From contig FN649758.1 in NCBI GenBank assembly GCA_000310025.1, forward strand, positions 2,248,596 through 2,290,132: a stretch of DNA of 41,537 nucleotides. The letters run 5' to 3'. The number at the start of each line of letters is the position of its first letter. The first letter of the stretch is position 1. This document shows, piece by piece, positions 17,999 to 28,140 of this stretch. The stretch is from Ectocarpus siliculosus (lineage: Eukaryota; Sar; Phaeophyceae; Ectocarpales; Ectocarpaceae). The translations under genes and the position numbers were made by a program. The notes under the pieces are model-generated. The model searched no databases and was not told the DNA's origin. It saw only the letters and a program-made list of their open reading frames with translations.

Positions 17999-18193
17999 TG
18001 TTAAGAAGCACGATGACCACTCGACTACTAGTCAGCGCTGATCACAGGGATGGCCACCCTGGGGGGACGTGTTCGAGGCTTAAAAGAAAGCTTGACGGAC
18101 TCGGGCATTAACTTTATTGTTAAGAAGCACGATGACAGCTAGACTGAAAGTCAGCCCTGACTGGTAGTCTAGTGGTCATCGTGCTTCTTAACA
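17999..18193. mobile_element. Small inverted-repeat element with tRNA-half-like ends
   Basis: The left end TGTTAAGAAGCACGATGACC is mirrored by GGTCATCGTGCTTCTTAACA at the right end. The terminal inverted repeats are about 43 bp with a few mismatches. A third copy of the same sequence starts at 18119, making an inner hairpin with the right end. Read outward on the plus strand, the right end has TGGTAGTCTAGTGGTCA, a good pol III A box, followed by a self-pairing GTGCTT...AAGCAC resembling an anticodon arm. Confidence 0.6.
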
Positions 18194-18775
18194 AGCACCT
18201 TGGATCACATGGTACGCATGGAACTGTTGACAACAGGTGGGATGGAATTCACGCCCACCATCTGCACAGCAAAACGATAAAAAAACATGTCGACGTGTCA
18301 CCTCAATCCTTGACCCACCTTCTTCTTCGTGAAACCCCACCACACAGTTGAAAAGGAAGGGGACCGCCGCAAGTAGCAGGTCAGATAGCAGGGGGCGGTG
18401 TGGGGGGAGACGTCCTCATCGCAGACACCGCGCAGAGGTCGTATGCATAGTCCGTAGCAGAGTTCTGATCCAGACGCGGGGCAACGGAGGCGGAGTGGTC
18501 CGGGACATGAGCGACATTGTATTGTAGCTGGTGTAGTCTGTGGCGGCGAACAAGGGCGTGCATGGTGGTGTACATCGTTGCCTCTACCACATCTCCCACT
18601 CGGCGAGTCTCGTTCATATCAGTTTGAGGACGGTGAGTGAAAACCCGAGAACATTTTTCACAATCTCGCAATAGGCTCAAACACGCGTCGGGCGCGGTGC
18701 TGCTACATGTCATTATTGCGACTACGTATCGGGTAAGACAAGCCATGCGCTGCTTTCACCGGCGATACTTCAGGA

Positions 18776-20086
18776 CTAACCTCCATCCCCAGAGAGCTGG
18801 ACGGTGCGACCGGTCGGTAGGGGGAGACTCCCACCGCCATCGGACGCGGGGCGGGAGACGGGGATCGCACGGGAGATCGCGGCCGGCCTCGTGACCACGG
18901 GGGCGGTGAAAGTGGCAGACGGCGCGGAAAGGTTCCTCGTCCTTCACTCTCCCGTTGCCGATGTCCGTTCCCTGCTCCCCGTGCTCGAGTGGAGCAGCTG
19001 TTGTCCGGCGATGGCTGCCGTGGCATCGCATTGGCTGTTCTCGAGGGAACGGAGATCCGAAGAAGAGCATGGCCCAGCTCGTCGTCCAACCTGTGCAGAC
19101 ACTGCCATGCCTACCGCCGGGAAAACGAGGTCGGTATCCAGCTGACCGACGACGTTGGCGGCGATGTTGGGTCCGGTGAGGGGCAACGTTGCCGTTGGAA
19201 GCTCCTCAACTCCTTCGTCGAAGCTTGCGCTATTGGCCGGGGCCATAGGTAGGGGTCACCTCTCAGTGGCGAGGCACGCCAGGTACCACGGGGGCAGTTG
19301 GGACGCGCTGAGCAGGAGCACTGCGAGCGTGGGACGGTGGGCGTGCGTTACCACCCTGAGACCGGCGATCTCCGAGATCGGCATCTGCCGCGGGAAAGGG
19401 TCACCAACACCGCTCGAAGGGAATACCAAAGTCTTGAGGTACCGAGAAGTGCCGGCACCTAGAGCGAAAAAAGGTCCATCGGTGGAGACCAATATCACGA
19501 GCGCTGTGTCTGTGGCATGGATCGCCATGGAACCAGGCTTAGCGGCAGCGGCGGCGGCAGCATCCGCACGAGCAGGGGGCATAGAGGGGGAGTCCGTGCC
19601 AACCCTTGTAGCAATGGCGGGTGGACTCCAGACAACCAGACAACGATCACCAGTTCCTGCCGATTGGCGACGTTTCTGGTTCTTGAACGCGTCATCTCCC
19701 GGTGGATGCGCTCGTCCGCGGGGTTGCTGTCGAAACGATGGGGGAGTGAAAACATGTTTGGCGTAGGTGAAACCTGGTATTTGTGTCCATGGCCCCACGT
19801 TTCCGCCGACTCTCGGTGGTACGTGTGGCGGGTTGAACGGGATGTCTATCGCAAGGGTGTGCACGTCGGCCACCCGAATTGGACAGTGATTCCAAGTAGG
19901 ACTGGGAAGCCTATGATGTTTCGACCGGAGGGTGCCACGGAAGACCCGGTCATTGCAGTTCACGGTCACTTGGTACTTTGAGCGATTTATCCCTGCTCCG
20001 TGCCCCCACTGTATAGACAAGTAACACCAACGACGTGGCAATCGGTGTGAAACAAATGTTGCTAAACATTTTCTCGAATGTCTGGT
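18776..20086 (-). pseudogene. Long minus-strand frame with two in-frame TGA codons, unrecognised
   Basis: The minus-strand frame runs from after a TAG at 20087-20089 down to a TAG at 18776-18778. It is about 436 codons, interrupted only by TGA at 19256-19258 and TGA at 18944-18946. The translated pieces are protein-like: a Pro/His-rich N-terminal part, an Ala run, then PFFALGAGTSRYLKTLVFPS, a hydrophobic Leu/Val-rich stretch, and PLTGPNIAANVVG. I do not recognise a family. It could be a decayed gene, a gene with introns at the stops, or chance openness in GC-rich DNA; the plus strand also has a 203-codon open frame at 19155-19766. Confidence 0.3.
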
Positions 20087-20164
20087 CTACATGTTGTTTC
20101 TGTATGGTGTCAACGCGTTTCCATTTCGTGGGCGGGGATCGAGCGTTATCTGTGTCACCGGTAT

Positions 20165-20310
20165 TGTTCACCACGTAACTGCCGTGATGGAATGGTTCAA
20201 CAAATGCCGGAATTTCGTCTTCTCGAGCGAAGCAGGCCATGTGACTCCAGCGATGTTCTGGTCAAAAATGAAGGCAAACCACACATTCTCAAGGTGGGAC
20301 AGCCACATGT
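20165..20310 (-). pseudogene. FNIP-repeat fragment
   Basis: The minus strand reads WLSHLENVWFAF, FDQNIAGVTWPASLEK and NHSITAVTW, about two 22-residue repeats, then stops. The F-[DN]-Q-x-[IM]...W-P-x-[SN]-L pattern defines the repeat. Confidence 0.65.
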
Positions 20311-20699
20311 CCCCAGAAAGGCACGACGCGAGTGCCGCCGCTTATCGGGAAAAACATCGAGTGGAATCTCGGTTTTGAAACGATGCTGAAAAGGCCAAGT
20401 GCGCTGCCAAAAGCCTCGTCCCTCCAGCTCGGTATCTACGGGTGAGTACTATGTACTGTGGCAAGGGCTTCCACGACCGATGCGGACAACGTACACCCGA
20501 CCTGTCGCAAGCCACGTCCCTCTAGCTCGGCATCTACGGATGAGTACTATGTACAGTGGCAAGGGCTTCAACGACCGGCGTGGGAGCCCTTGCCACCGAT
20601 ACGCATCTGTACCGAGCTGGAGAAGTGTGGCTTGCCACAGGGCGTGTGTGCATTTTCAGCATCGTATCAACGCCCAGATTATGCACAAAGCGTTTGCCT

Positions 20700-21345
20700 A
20701 CTATCGGCGACGCGAGGCCTCTGCTGCTACTCGAGTATGGTGTCCGCGACCTGCGTGGCCGGCTGGGTGGCACGTCTTGCTGTGGTTGCCCCCTGCCACG
20801 GATGTTTGAGGCAGGTCGCCCAGTTCCTCGGCGCAGCTCGTCGCTGGGAAGCGCCCCCGCTGGCCGGTAGGTGCCAGAAGGGCAGGGCTCGGACTGCCTC
20901 GCATAGTTCAAGGCACACAAGCTGTAGTTCCGTCGTCGAGCACAGTAGCTCACCCGTCAGAGCCCTGGCCTTGGCGACAAAAATTAGGAGGGTATCGTAG
21001 ACCACAGCCTTGGCAAGGTTCCGGTCGATGATGCCCTCCTGATTTTTGTCGCCAGGACCAGGGCTCTGACGGGTGAGCTACTGTGCTCGACGATGGACGA
21101 CGGAATTTACAGCTTGTGTGCCTTGAACTATGCGAGGCAGTCCGAGCCCTGCTCTGTTGGCACCTAACGGTCGGCGGGGGCGCTTCCCAGCACCAAGCTG
21201 CGCCGAGGATTTGGGCGACCTGCCTCAAACACCAGTGGCAGGGGGCAACCACAGCAAGACGTGCAACCCAGCCGGCCACGCAGGTCACGCACCCCAAGTT
21301 GCGTAGCAGCAGAGATGGCCGAGGCAACAGGAGCAACGTGCCGTC
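20700..21345. repeat. Palindromic module B, copy 1
   Basis: Arms at about 20708-21000 and 21033-21320 are inverted copies of each other around a roughly 30-bp centre. Each arm reads outward-to-inward as IFVAKARALTGELLCSTTEL on one strand. I do not recognise the encoded sequence. Confidence 0.8.
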
Positions 21346-21480
21346 CCCGGAAAGGCATTAGTGCCACCCGAAATAGGGAAACGTACCGTGTGGATTCTCG
21401 GCGTTGAAATACATCATGCCGAAACGAAGACACGCCTAACAACGAGGGAGCCACGACCGAGCGCTTCTACTGCACCACAC

Positions 21481-22360
21481 CATCGAAAACTGCGGGTCTC
21501 CAGCGTTGCTGGATTGAAAAAACACTATCTTTGTTGACAGCACTCACAAGTCTCACAGCTTTAGCTTTCAGAACCACACAGCTTCACGACTCGCAATACT
21601 TAGCCAGGAACCCGGATCAATCACTTGCGAGTAGCGTTTCCCCCTCCGATCCCACCTTCCAACCCGCGATAGCAAAACCCAACTGCCAAGTGTCAATGCA
21701 TTTCCAATCCCGTGTAGCTTGAAACATTCAACGTCGTCGAGGGCTCTCATTGGCTTCCCAAGACACCCCCAGGTCTAGTGTTTGTCACCAAAATGTCACC
21801 AAAACGTGGATGATACTGTTTGCCAAAAATTCCTTGCAGGTCAGAATAACGATTTGCTACTTTGCTGCTGCTTTTATCGCTGTTCGCCCTGCATGGAACA
21901 TACGCGAAGGGCATCATGTAAAAAAATCGATTTACAGCAACACACACGGACGAACATCGTCAGTTTTGTCGACACGACACCCCCCTGCTCCCGGCAAATC
22001 AATACGTTCCAAGCAAAGTGCACGAAACTCGACACCAAGGCACTCAGGGCAGACCACAAGCACGAGTGTTCCAAGGTGAACATTCTGGGGGAAAGTTCCC
22101 CTTCGAGAATGCCAGCGCGAGTTATCCCGCGCCGTCACAAAAAAACGAACATCTGTACACGATGACGTTTCTCTCTACCCCTTCCACCCTTCGAATAAAG
22201 CTGCGGGTAAATGAAGGGTTAAAAATATTATTATATGGATGAAACTCGGTTCACGAAACGTCGAGAAATAAACCGTCCTCTATGACTTGACGCCAGGAGT
22301 ATCCTGCCCTGCCAACGAAGCAACAATTGGAGAAACGCCACTCTAAACACCACAGAACAG
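21481..22360. repeat. Spacer unit of the 2.4-kb repeat, copy 1
   Basis: About 0.9 kb lies between module B and the next FNIP pair. It is shared with 23851-24750 from CGAAAACTGCGG to AACGCCACTCTAAACACCAC. A minus-strand frame (Y-V-P-C-R-A, K-V-A-N-R-Y-S-D) is conserved between the copies but short and unassigned. Confidence 0.75.
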
Positions 22361-22404
22361 TTTTGTCGCTATACGTCGCTTCAGCTCGGTACGGATGGCG
22401 ACGC

Positions 22405-22605
22405 GTGACCGCCCCGTTGAGAATCTGGAGTTTGGCTTCCATTTTGATCAGAGCATGGTAGGAATCACCTGGCCTTCTTCGCTTACGAAGATGAAATTCG
22501 GGAATTGATCAAGCAGTCCATCACGGCAGTAAGTTGGCCATGAAATTTGGAGCAGCTATCGATTGGGTGGGATGTCGACCGGCCCATCACCGATGGTTCT
22601 CATTG
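22405..22605 (+). pseudogene. FNIP-repeat fragment
   Basis: It reads VENLEFGFHFDQSMVGITWP, then SLTKMKFG, then a frameshift and KQSITAVSWP followed by TGA. A base missing relative to 26720 and the stop break the frame. Confidence 0.7.
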
Positions 22606-22614
22606 AAGGACTGG

Positions 22615-22800
22615 TTGACCATAACTGTTGCAGGTTTCCTGGTCGACTCACCGCCGTGACGGAATGTGTGAACAAATGCCGATATTTCGTCTTCTCGAGC
22701 GAAGCAGGCCAGGTGAATCCAGCCATGCTCTAGTCAAAATGGAATGCACTCTACAGATTCTCCAGGTGGGACGGCCACATGTCCCCAGAAAGGCATGGCG
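22615..22800 (-). pseudogene. FNIP-repeat fragment, inverted partner
   Basis: Inverted relative to the preceding fragment. It has MWPSHLENL then an early stop, and HFD followed by TAG where an S-M pair is expected. Clearly decayed. Confidence 0.65.
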
Positions 22801-23082
22801 AGAGTGTCACGGTTCATAAGGAAAAACATCGAGTGGACTCTCGGCTTTGAACCGATGCTGAGAATGCACAAGGCGCTGTCAACAGCCACGTCCATCTAGC
22901 TCGGCATCTACGGATGAGTACTATGTACAGTGGAACGGGGTTTGGCGACCGTCCTGGACTGCGATCCGTCCCTAGCTGGAGGGAACGTGGCTTACTACAG
23001 GGTCTGTGTGGATTTTCACCATCGTATCAACAACCAGATTCTGCAGAAAGTGTCTGTTTGCCTACAGTCGGCGATGCGTTGC

Positions 23083-23690
23083 TAGTGTTGCCTCCGCTGC
23101 TACTCGAACACGGTGTACGCGACCTGCGTGGCCAACTGGGTTTAACGTTTTGCTGTGGTTGCCCCCTGCCACAGGTGTTTGAGGCAGGTCGCCCAGTTCC
23201 TCGTCGCAGGTTGGCGCTGGTGCTGGGAAGCGCCCCTGCTGACCGTCAGGCGCCAAAAGGGCAGGGCTCGGATCGCCTCGTGTAGTTTAAGGCACGCAAG
23301 CTGTAGTTCCGTCGTCGAGCACAGTAGCTCATCCTTCAGAGCCCCGGCCTTGGCGACAAAACCTCAGGAGAGCGTCGTTGACTGCAGCCTTGGCAAGGTT
23401 GCGGTCGACGATGCCCTCCAGATGTTTGTCGCCAAGGTCGGGGCTCTGACGGCCAAGTGAATGTGCACGACGACGGAACTACAGCTTGCGTGCCATGGCT
23501 GTGCGAGGCAGTCCGAGGCCCGCCCTGTTGGCACCTAACGGCCAGCGGGTGCGCTTCCCAGCACCAAGCTGCGCCGAGAAAAAGGCGACCTGCCTCAAAC
23601 ACCAGTGGCAGGGGGCAACCACAGAAAGACGTGCAACCCAGCCGGCCACGCAGGTCACGCACCCCAAGTTGCGTGCAGCAGAGATGGCCG
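23083..23690. repeat. Palindromic module B, copy 2
   Basis: The same inverted arrangement as at 20700-21345: arms of about 300 bp meet near 23395. The sequence GCCGGCCACGCAGGTCACGC at the right end mirrors the left end. Confidence 0.8.
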
Positions 23691-23850
23691 AGGCAACAGG
23701 AGCAGCGTGTCGTCCCCAGACGGCATGACGAGAGTGCCGGGCGAAATAGGGAAACATTTCGTGTGGAATCTCGGCATTTACATGATGCTCAAATGCAGAC
23801 ACGCCGATAAACGAGGAAGCCTGACCGTTGCGCTTCTACCGCACCACACC

Positions 23851-24750
23851 CTCGAAAACTGCGGCAGCTCCAACGTTGTTGGGTTGTAAAATATTGTGTT
23901 GACAGCACTCACGAATCGCACAGATTTACCTTTCAGAACCACGCAGCTTCATGACTCGCAACACATAGCCAGGAAAACGCATCAATCATTTCCGAGTGGC
24001 GTTTCCGCCTCCGACCCCACCCTCCAACCCGCGAAAACAAGACCCAACTGCCAAATGTCAACACATTTCCAAGTCCCTGTGTAGCTTGGATCGTTCGACG
24101 TCTTAGAGGGCTCTCATTGGCTTACCAGCCCCTGGTCTTACGTTCGTCACCAAAACGTGGATGATACTGTTTGCCAGTTAATGCCTTGGAAGTCAGAATA
24201 TCGATTTGCTACTTTGCTGCTGCATTTATTGCTGTCCGCCCTGCATGGAACATACGCGAGGAGCATCATGTTAGAAACCCGATGCAGATACAACCACACA
24301 GTTGCGAAAATCATCAGTTTTCTCGAGACGACACTCGAACACGACACCCCGCTGCCCTGCGGTGCAAGGCTCCCGGCTAACCCATCTGTTCCAAGCAAAG
24401 TGCACAAAATACGGCACCAAGACACTCAGGGCAGACGACGAGCACGAGTGTTCCAAGGTGAACATTCTGGAGGGAAGTTCCCCTTTCAGAATGCCAGCAC
24501 GTGTGACCCCGCGCCGTCACAAAACAACGAATATCACTACGCGATGACGTTTCTCTCTAAATACCCCTTGCACCCTTCGAAAAACAACTGTGGGAAAATG
24601 ACGAGTTCAAAATACAACTGTCTGGATACCACTCGGTTCACGAAACGTCGAGAAATAAACCGTCCTCTATGACTTGACGCCAGGAGTATCCTGCCCTGCC
24701 AACGAAGCAACAATTGGAGAAACGCCACTCTAAACACCACGGAACAGTTC
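23851..24750. repeat. Spacer unit of the 2.4-kb repeat, copy 2
   Basis: The counterpart of 21481-22360, offset by about 2.37-2.39 kb and diverged by scattered substitutions and small indels. Confidence 0.75.
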
Positions 24751-24799
24751 TGTCGCTATACGTCCTACCAGTTCGGTATGGATGAATATGACAGTGACC

Positions 24800-25054
24800 A
24801 GGGGCTCAACGAGGCAATCCACAGGATCGTGTGGCCGCCCAACCTTGAGAATCCCGAGCTTCAATTTTGATCAGAGCATGGCTGGAGTCACCCGGCCTGC
24901 TTCGCTTACGAAGATGAAATTCGGGGACTTGTTCAACCAGCCCATCACGACAGTATGTTGGCCAGACAACCTGCCGCAGCTATCGTTTGAGCGGAGGTTC
25001 AACCAGCCCATCAAGGAGAGCCATCACCAGCGTATCAATGAGAGCCATCGGTGA
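24800..25054 (+). pseudogene. FNIP-repeat fragment
   Basis: It reads FNFDQSMAGVTRPASLTKMK, then FGDLFNQPITTVCWPDNLPQ, then LSFERRFNQPI, with the typical 22-residue step. The preceding repeat (IVWPPNLENPELQF) is in another frame because of a 5-nt deletion. Confidence 0.75.
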
Positions 25055-25275
25055 TGGACTGGTCGAAGCCCCACCCAAACGATAGCTGCTTCAAGTTTTG
25101 TGGCCAACGTACTGTCGTGATGGGTTGCTTGAGCAGACGCCCGAGTTTCATCACCCATGAACGAAGAAGGCCAGGTGGTTCCAGTCATGCTCTGGTCAAA
25201 ACTGAAGCCAAACTCCAGAGTCTCAAGGTGGCGTAGCCACACGATCCTGTTGATTGCCCCGTTGAAGCCCTTACC
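25024..25275 (-). pseudogene. FNIP-repeat fragment, inverted partner
   Basis: The minus strand has GFNGAINRIVWLRHLETLEF, FGFSFDQSMTGTTWPSSFM and then a frameshift. It meets the plus-strand fragment tail to tail at about 25040. Confidence 0.72.
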
Positions 25276-25435
25276 ATGGTGGTACTAATCGATTGCGAGT
25301 TGGAGGGACTTGGCTTTCGACAGCGCGCTTGTGCATTGAAGCATTGTATGCATATCATCGCCGAGATTCCACAAAACGCATAATCTTGCATATAAGCGGC
25401 AGCACTCTCGTCGTGGCTTTCGTGGCTTTCTGGCG

Positions 25436-25665
25436 ACGCGTGACCGCCCCGTTGAGAATCTGGAGTTTGGCTTCCATTTTGATCAGAGCATGGCTGGAGT
25501 CACCCGGCTTGCTTCGCTTGCGAAGATGAGATTCGGGCACTTGTTCAACTAGCCCATCACGACAGTATGTTGGCCAGACAACCTGCCGCAGCTATCGTTT
25601 GAGCGGAGGTTCAACCAGCCCATCAAGGAGAGCCATCACCAGCGTATCAATGAGAGCCATCGGTG
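25436..25665 (+). pseudogene. FNIP-repeat fragment
   Basis: It reads RPVENLEFGFHFDQSMAGVT and MRFGHLFN, followed by TAG (25550-25552) in place of the Gln codon of FNQPI, then WPDNLPQLSFERRFNQPI. A single nonsense change interrupts an otherwise continuous frame. Confidence 0.75.
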
Positions 25666-25885
25666 ATGGGCTGGTCGAAGCCCCACCCAAACGATAGCTG
25701 CTTCAAGTTTTGTGGCCAACGTACTGCCGTGATGGGTTGCTTGAACAGACGCCCGAGTTTCATCTCCGTGAGCGAAGAAGGCCAGGTGGTTCCAGTCATG
25801 CTCTGGTCAAAACTGAAGCCAAACTCCAGATTCTCAAGGTGGCATAGCCACACGATCCTGTTGATTGCCCCGTTGAAGCCCGTAC
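25640..25885 (-). pseudogene. FNIP-repeat fragment, best preserved copy
   Basis: The frame is open for over three repeats: INRIVWLCHLENLEFGFS, FDQSMTGTTWPSSLTEMKLG, FKQPITAVRWPQNLKQLSFG and FDQPITDGSH, then a stop at the palindrome centre. It has the exact 22-residue period. It could be an exon of a repeat protein, but no start or splice context is convincing. Confidence 0.72.
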
Positions 25886-26044
25886 CATGGTGGTACTAAT
25901 TGATTGCGAGCTGGAGGGACTTGGCTTTCGACAGCGCGCTTGTGCATTGAGGCATTGTATGCATATCATCGCCGAGATTCCACAAAACGCATAATCTTGC
26001 ATATAAGCGGCAGCACTCTCGTCGTGGCTTTCGTGGCTTTCTGG

Positions 26045-26272
26045 CGACGCGTGACCGCCCCGTTGAGAATCCCGAGCTTCAATTTTGATCAGAGCATGGC
26101 TGGAGTCTCCCGGCCTGCTTCGCTCACGAAGATGAAATTCGGGCACTTGTTCAACCAGCCCATCACGATAGCGAGTTGGCCAGACATCCTGCCGCAGCTA
26201 TCGTTTGAGCGGAGGTTCAACCAGCCCATCAAGGAGAGCCATCACCAGCGTATCAATGAGAGCCATCGGTGA
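26045..26272 (+). pseudogene. FNIP-repeat fragment
   Basis: It shares the 5-nt deletion of the 24800 copy. It then reads FDQSMAGVSRPASLTKMKFG and FNQPITIASWPDILPQLSFE, and FNQPI before the palindrome centre. Confidence 0.73.
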
Positions 26273-26490
26273 TGGGCTGGTCGAAGCTCCACCCCAATGA
26301 TAGCTGCTTCAAGTTTTGTGGCCAACGTACTGCCGTGATGGATTACTTGAACAGACGCCCGAGTTTCATCTCCGTGAGCGAAGAAGGCCAGGTGGTTCCA
26401 GTCATGCTCTGGTCAAAACTGAAGCCAAACTCCAGATTCTCAAGGTGGCATAGCCACACGATCCTGTTGATTGCCCCGTTGAAGCCCTTG
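26265..26490 (-). pseudogene. FNIP-repeat fragment, inverted partner
   Basis: Like the 25640 copy, but with TAA replacing the Gln codon of the FKQPI motif. The two adjacent inverted units therefore decay independently. Confidence 0.7.
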
Positions 26491-26639
26491 CCATGGTGGT
26501 ACTAATCGATTGCGAGCTGGAAGGACGTGGCTTTCGACAGCGCGCTTGTGCATTGAAGCATTTGATCAACGCCGAGATTTCACACAACACATTCCCCTAC
26601 ATACAACCGGCGGCACTCTCGTCGTGGCTATCTGGCGAC

Positions 26640-26845
26640 GCGTGGCCGCCCCATCGAGAATCTGGAGTTTGGGTTCCATTTTGATCAAAGCATGGCTGGA
26701 ATCACCTGGCCTTCTTCGCTTACGAAGATGAAACTCGGGAATTTGATCAAGCAGTCCATCACGGCAGTAAGTTGGCCATGAAATTTGAAGCAGCTATCGT
26801 TCGGGTGGGATGTCGACCAGCCCATCACCGATGGTTCTCATTGAT
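26640..26845 (+). pseudogene. FNIP-repeat fragment
   Basis: It reads IENLEFGFHFDQSMAGITWP, then KLGNLIKQSITAVSWP followed by TGA, as in the 22405 copy, then NLKQLSFGWDVDQPITDGSH. The shared TGA shows that the stop was present before the unit was duplicated. Confidence 0.72.
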
Positions 26846-27061
26846 GGGCTGGTTGAAACACCGCCCAAACCGTAACTGTTGCAGGTTTCCTGGCCAACTC
26901 ACAGCCGTGACAGAATGTGTAAACAAATGCCGATATTTCATCTTCGTAAGCCAAGCAGGCCAGGTGAATCCAGCCATGCTCTGGTCAAAATGGAATGCAA
27001 ACTCCAGATTCTCAAGGTGGGACGGCCACATGTCCCCAGAAAGGCATGGCGAGAGTGCCAC
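26825..27061 (-). pseudogene. FNIP-repeat fragment, inverted partner
   Basis: The minus strand is open: MWPSHLENLEFAFHFDQSMA, GFTWPAWLTKMKYRHLF, VTAVSWPGNLQQLRFGRCFN and QPINENHR. It holds three consecutive repeats. Confidence 0.73.
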
Positions 27062-27439
27062 CGCTCATAAGGAAAAACATCGAGTGGACTCTCGGCTTTG
27101 AAGCGATGCTGAGAATGTACAAGCGCGCTGTCAAAAGCCACGTCCCTCCAGCTCGGTGTTTACCGATGAGTACTACAGCAGTGGCAAGGGCTTCAACGAC
27201 TGATGCTGACAACGTACACCCGACCTGTCGCAAGCCACGTCCCTCCTGCTCGGCATCTACGGATGAGTACTATTTACAGTGGCAAGGGGTTTGACGACCG
27301 TCCTGGAAGCCCTTGCCACCGGAGCTCGCATCCGTCCAAGCTGGAGGGAACGTGGCTTGCCACAGGGCGTGTGTGCATTTTCACCGTCGTATCAACGCCG
27401 AGATTTTACACACAGCGTTTGCCTACTATCGGCGACGCG

Positions 27440-28040
27440 TTGCCTCTGCTGCTACTCAAGGACGGTGTCCGCGGCGTGGGTGGCCGGCTGGGTTGAACGC
27501 CTTGCTGTGGTTGCCCCATGCCCCTGGTGTTTGAGGCAGGTCGCCCAAATCCTCGTCGCAGGTTGGCGCTGGTGCTGGGAAGCACCCCCGCTGACCGTCA
27601 GGCGCCAAAAGGGCAGGGCTCGGATTGCCTCGCATAGTTCAAGGCACGCAAGCTGTAGTTCCGTCGTCGAGCACAGTAGCTCGCCCTTCAGAGCCCTGGC
27701 CTTGGCGACAAAAATCAGGAGGGCATCGTCGACCGCAACCTTGGAAGGCACGCAAGCTGTAGTTCCGTCGTCGAGCACAGTAGCTCGCCCTTCAGAGCCC
27801 TGGCCTTGGCGACAAAATCAGGAGGGCGAGCTACTGTGGGCGACGACGGAACTACAGCTTGCGTGCCTTGAACTATGCGAGGCAATCCGAGCCCCGTCTT
27901 TTGGCACCTAACGGTCAGCGGGGGCGCTTCGCAGCACCAAGCTGCGCCGAGGATTTGGGCGACCTGCCTGAAACACCACCACAGCACGAGGTGCAACCCA
28001 GCCGGCCGCGCAGGTCACGCATCCCTACTCGTGTAGCAGC
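27440..28040. repeat. Palindromic module B, copy 3, with internal tandem duplication
   Basis: The inverted arms resemble copies 1 and 2. A 70-bp piece (27649-27720) is duplicated at 27749-27820, so the last copy sits next to its inverted partner at about 27826-27870 as a tight hairpin. Confidence 0.78.
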
Positions 28041-28140
28041 AGTGACTGCCGAGGCAACAGCAGCAACGCGTCGTCCCGAGAAAGGCACGACCAGAGTGCC
28101 GGTACGACGACCGGCACTCTCGTCTTGCCTTTCTAGGAAC

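Larger units (their letters stand above)
20150..28140. repeat. Nested array of FNIP-fragment palindromes and higher-order repeats
   Basis: Tail-to-tail FNIP fragment pairs, a second palindromic module and a long spacer recur as units of about 2.37-2.43 kb. Equivalent points are 21539/23905 and 22249/24637. From about 24828 a sub-unit of about 0.6 kb is repeated (equivalent points 24828, 25440, 26051, 26642; periods 612, 611, 591). Shorter blocks of about 104 bp with GATGAGTACTATGTACAGTG also recur near 20450, 20550, 22915 and 27260. Confidence 0.85.

Noticed and set aside
25640-27061. Intact FNIP or leucine-rich repeat receptor gene
   Set aside because: Open pieces are at most about 80 residues of repeat and end at the palindrome centre, with no start, signal peptide, membrane segment or credible splice sites.
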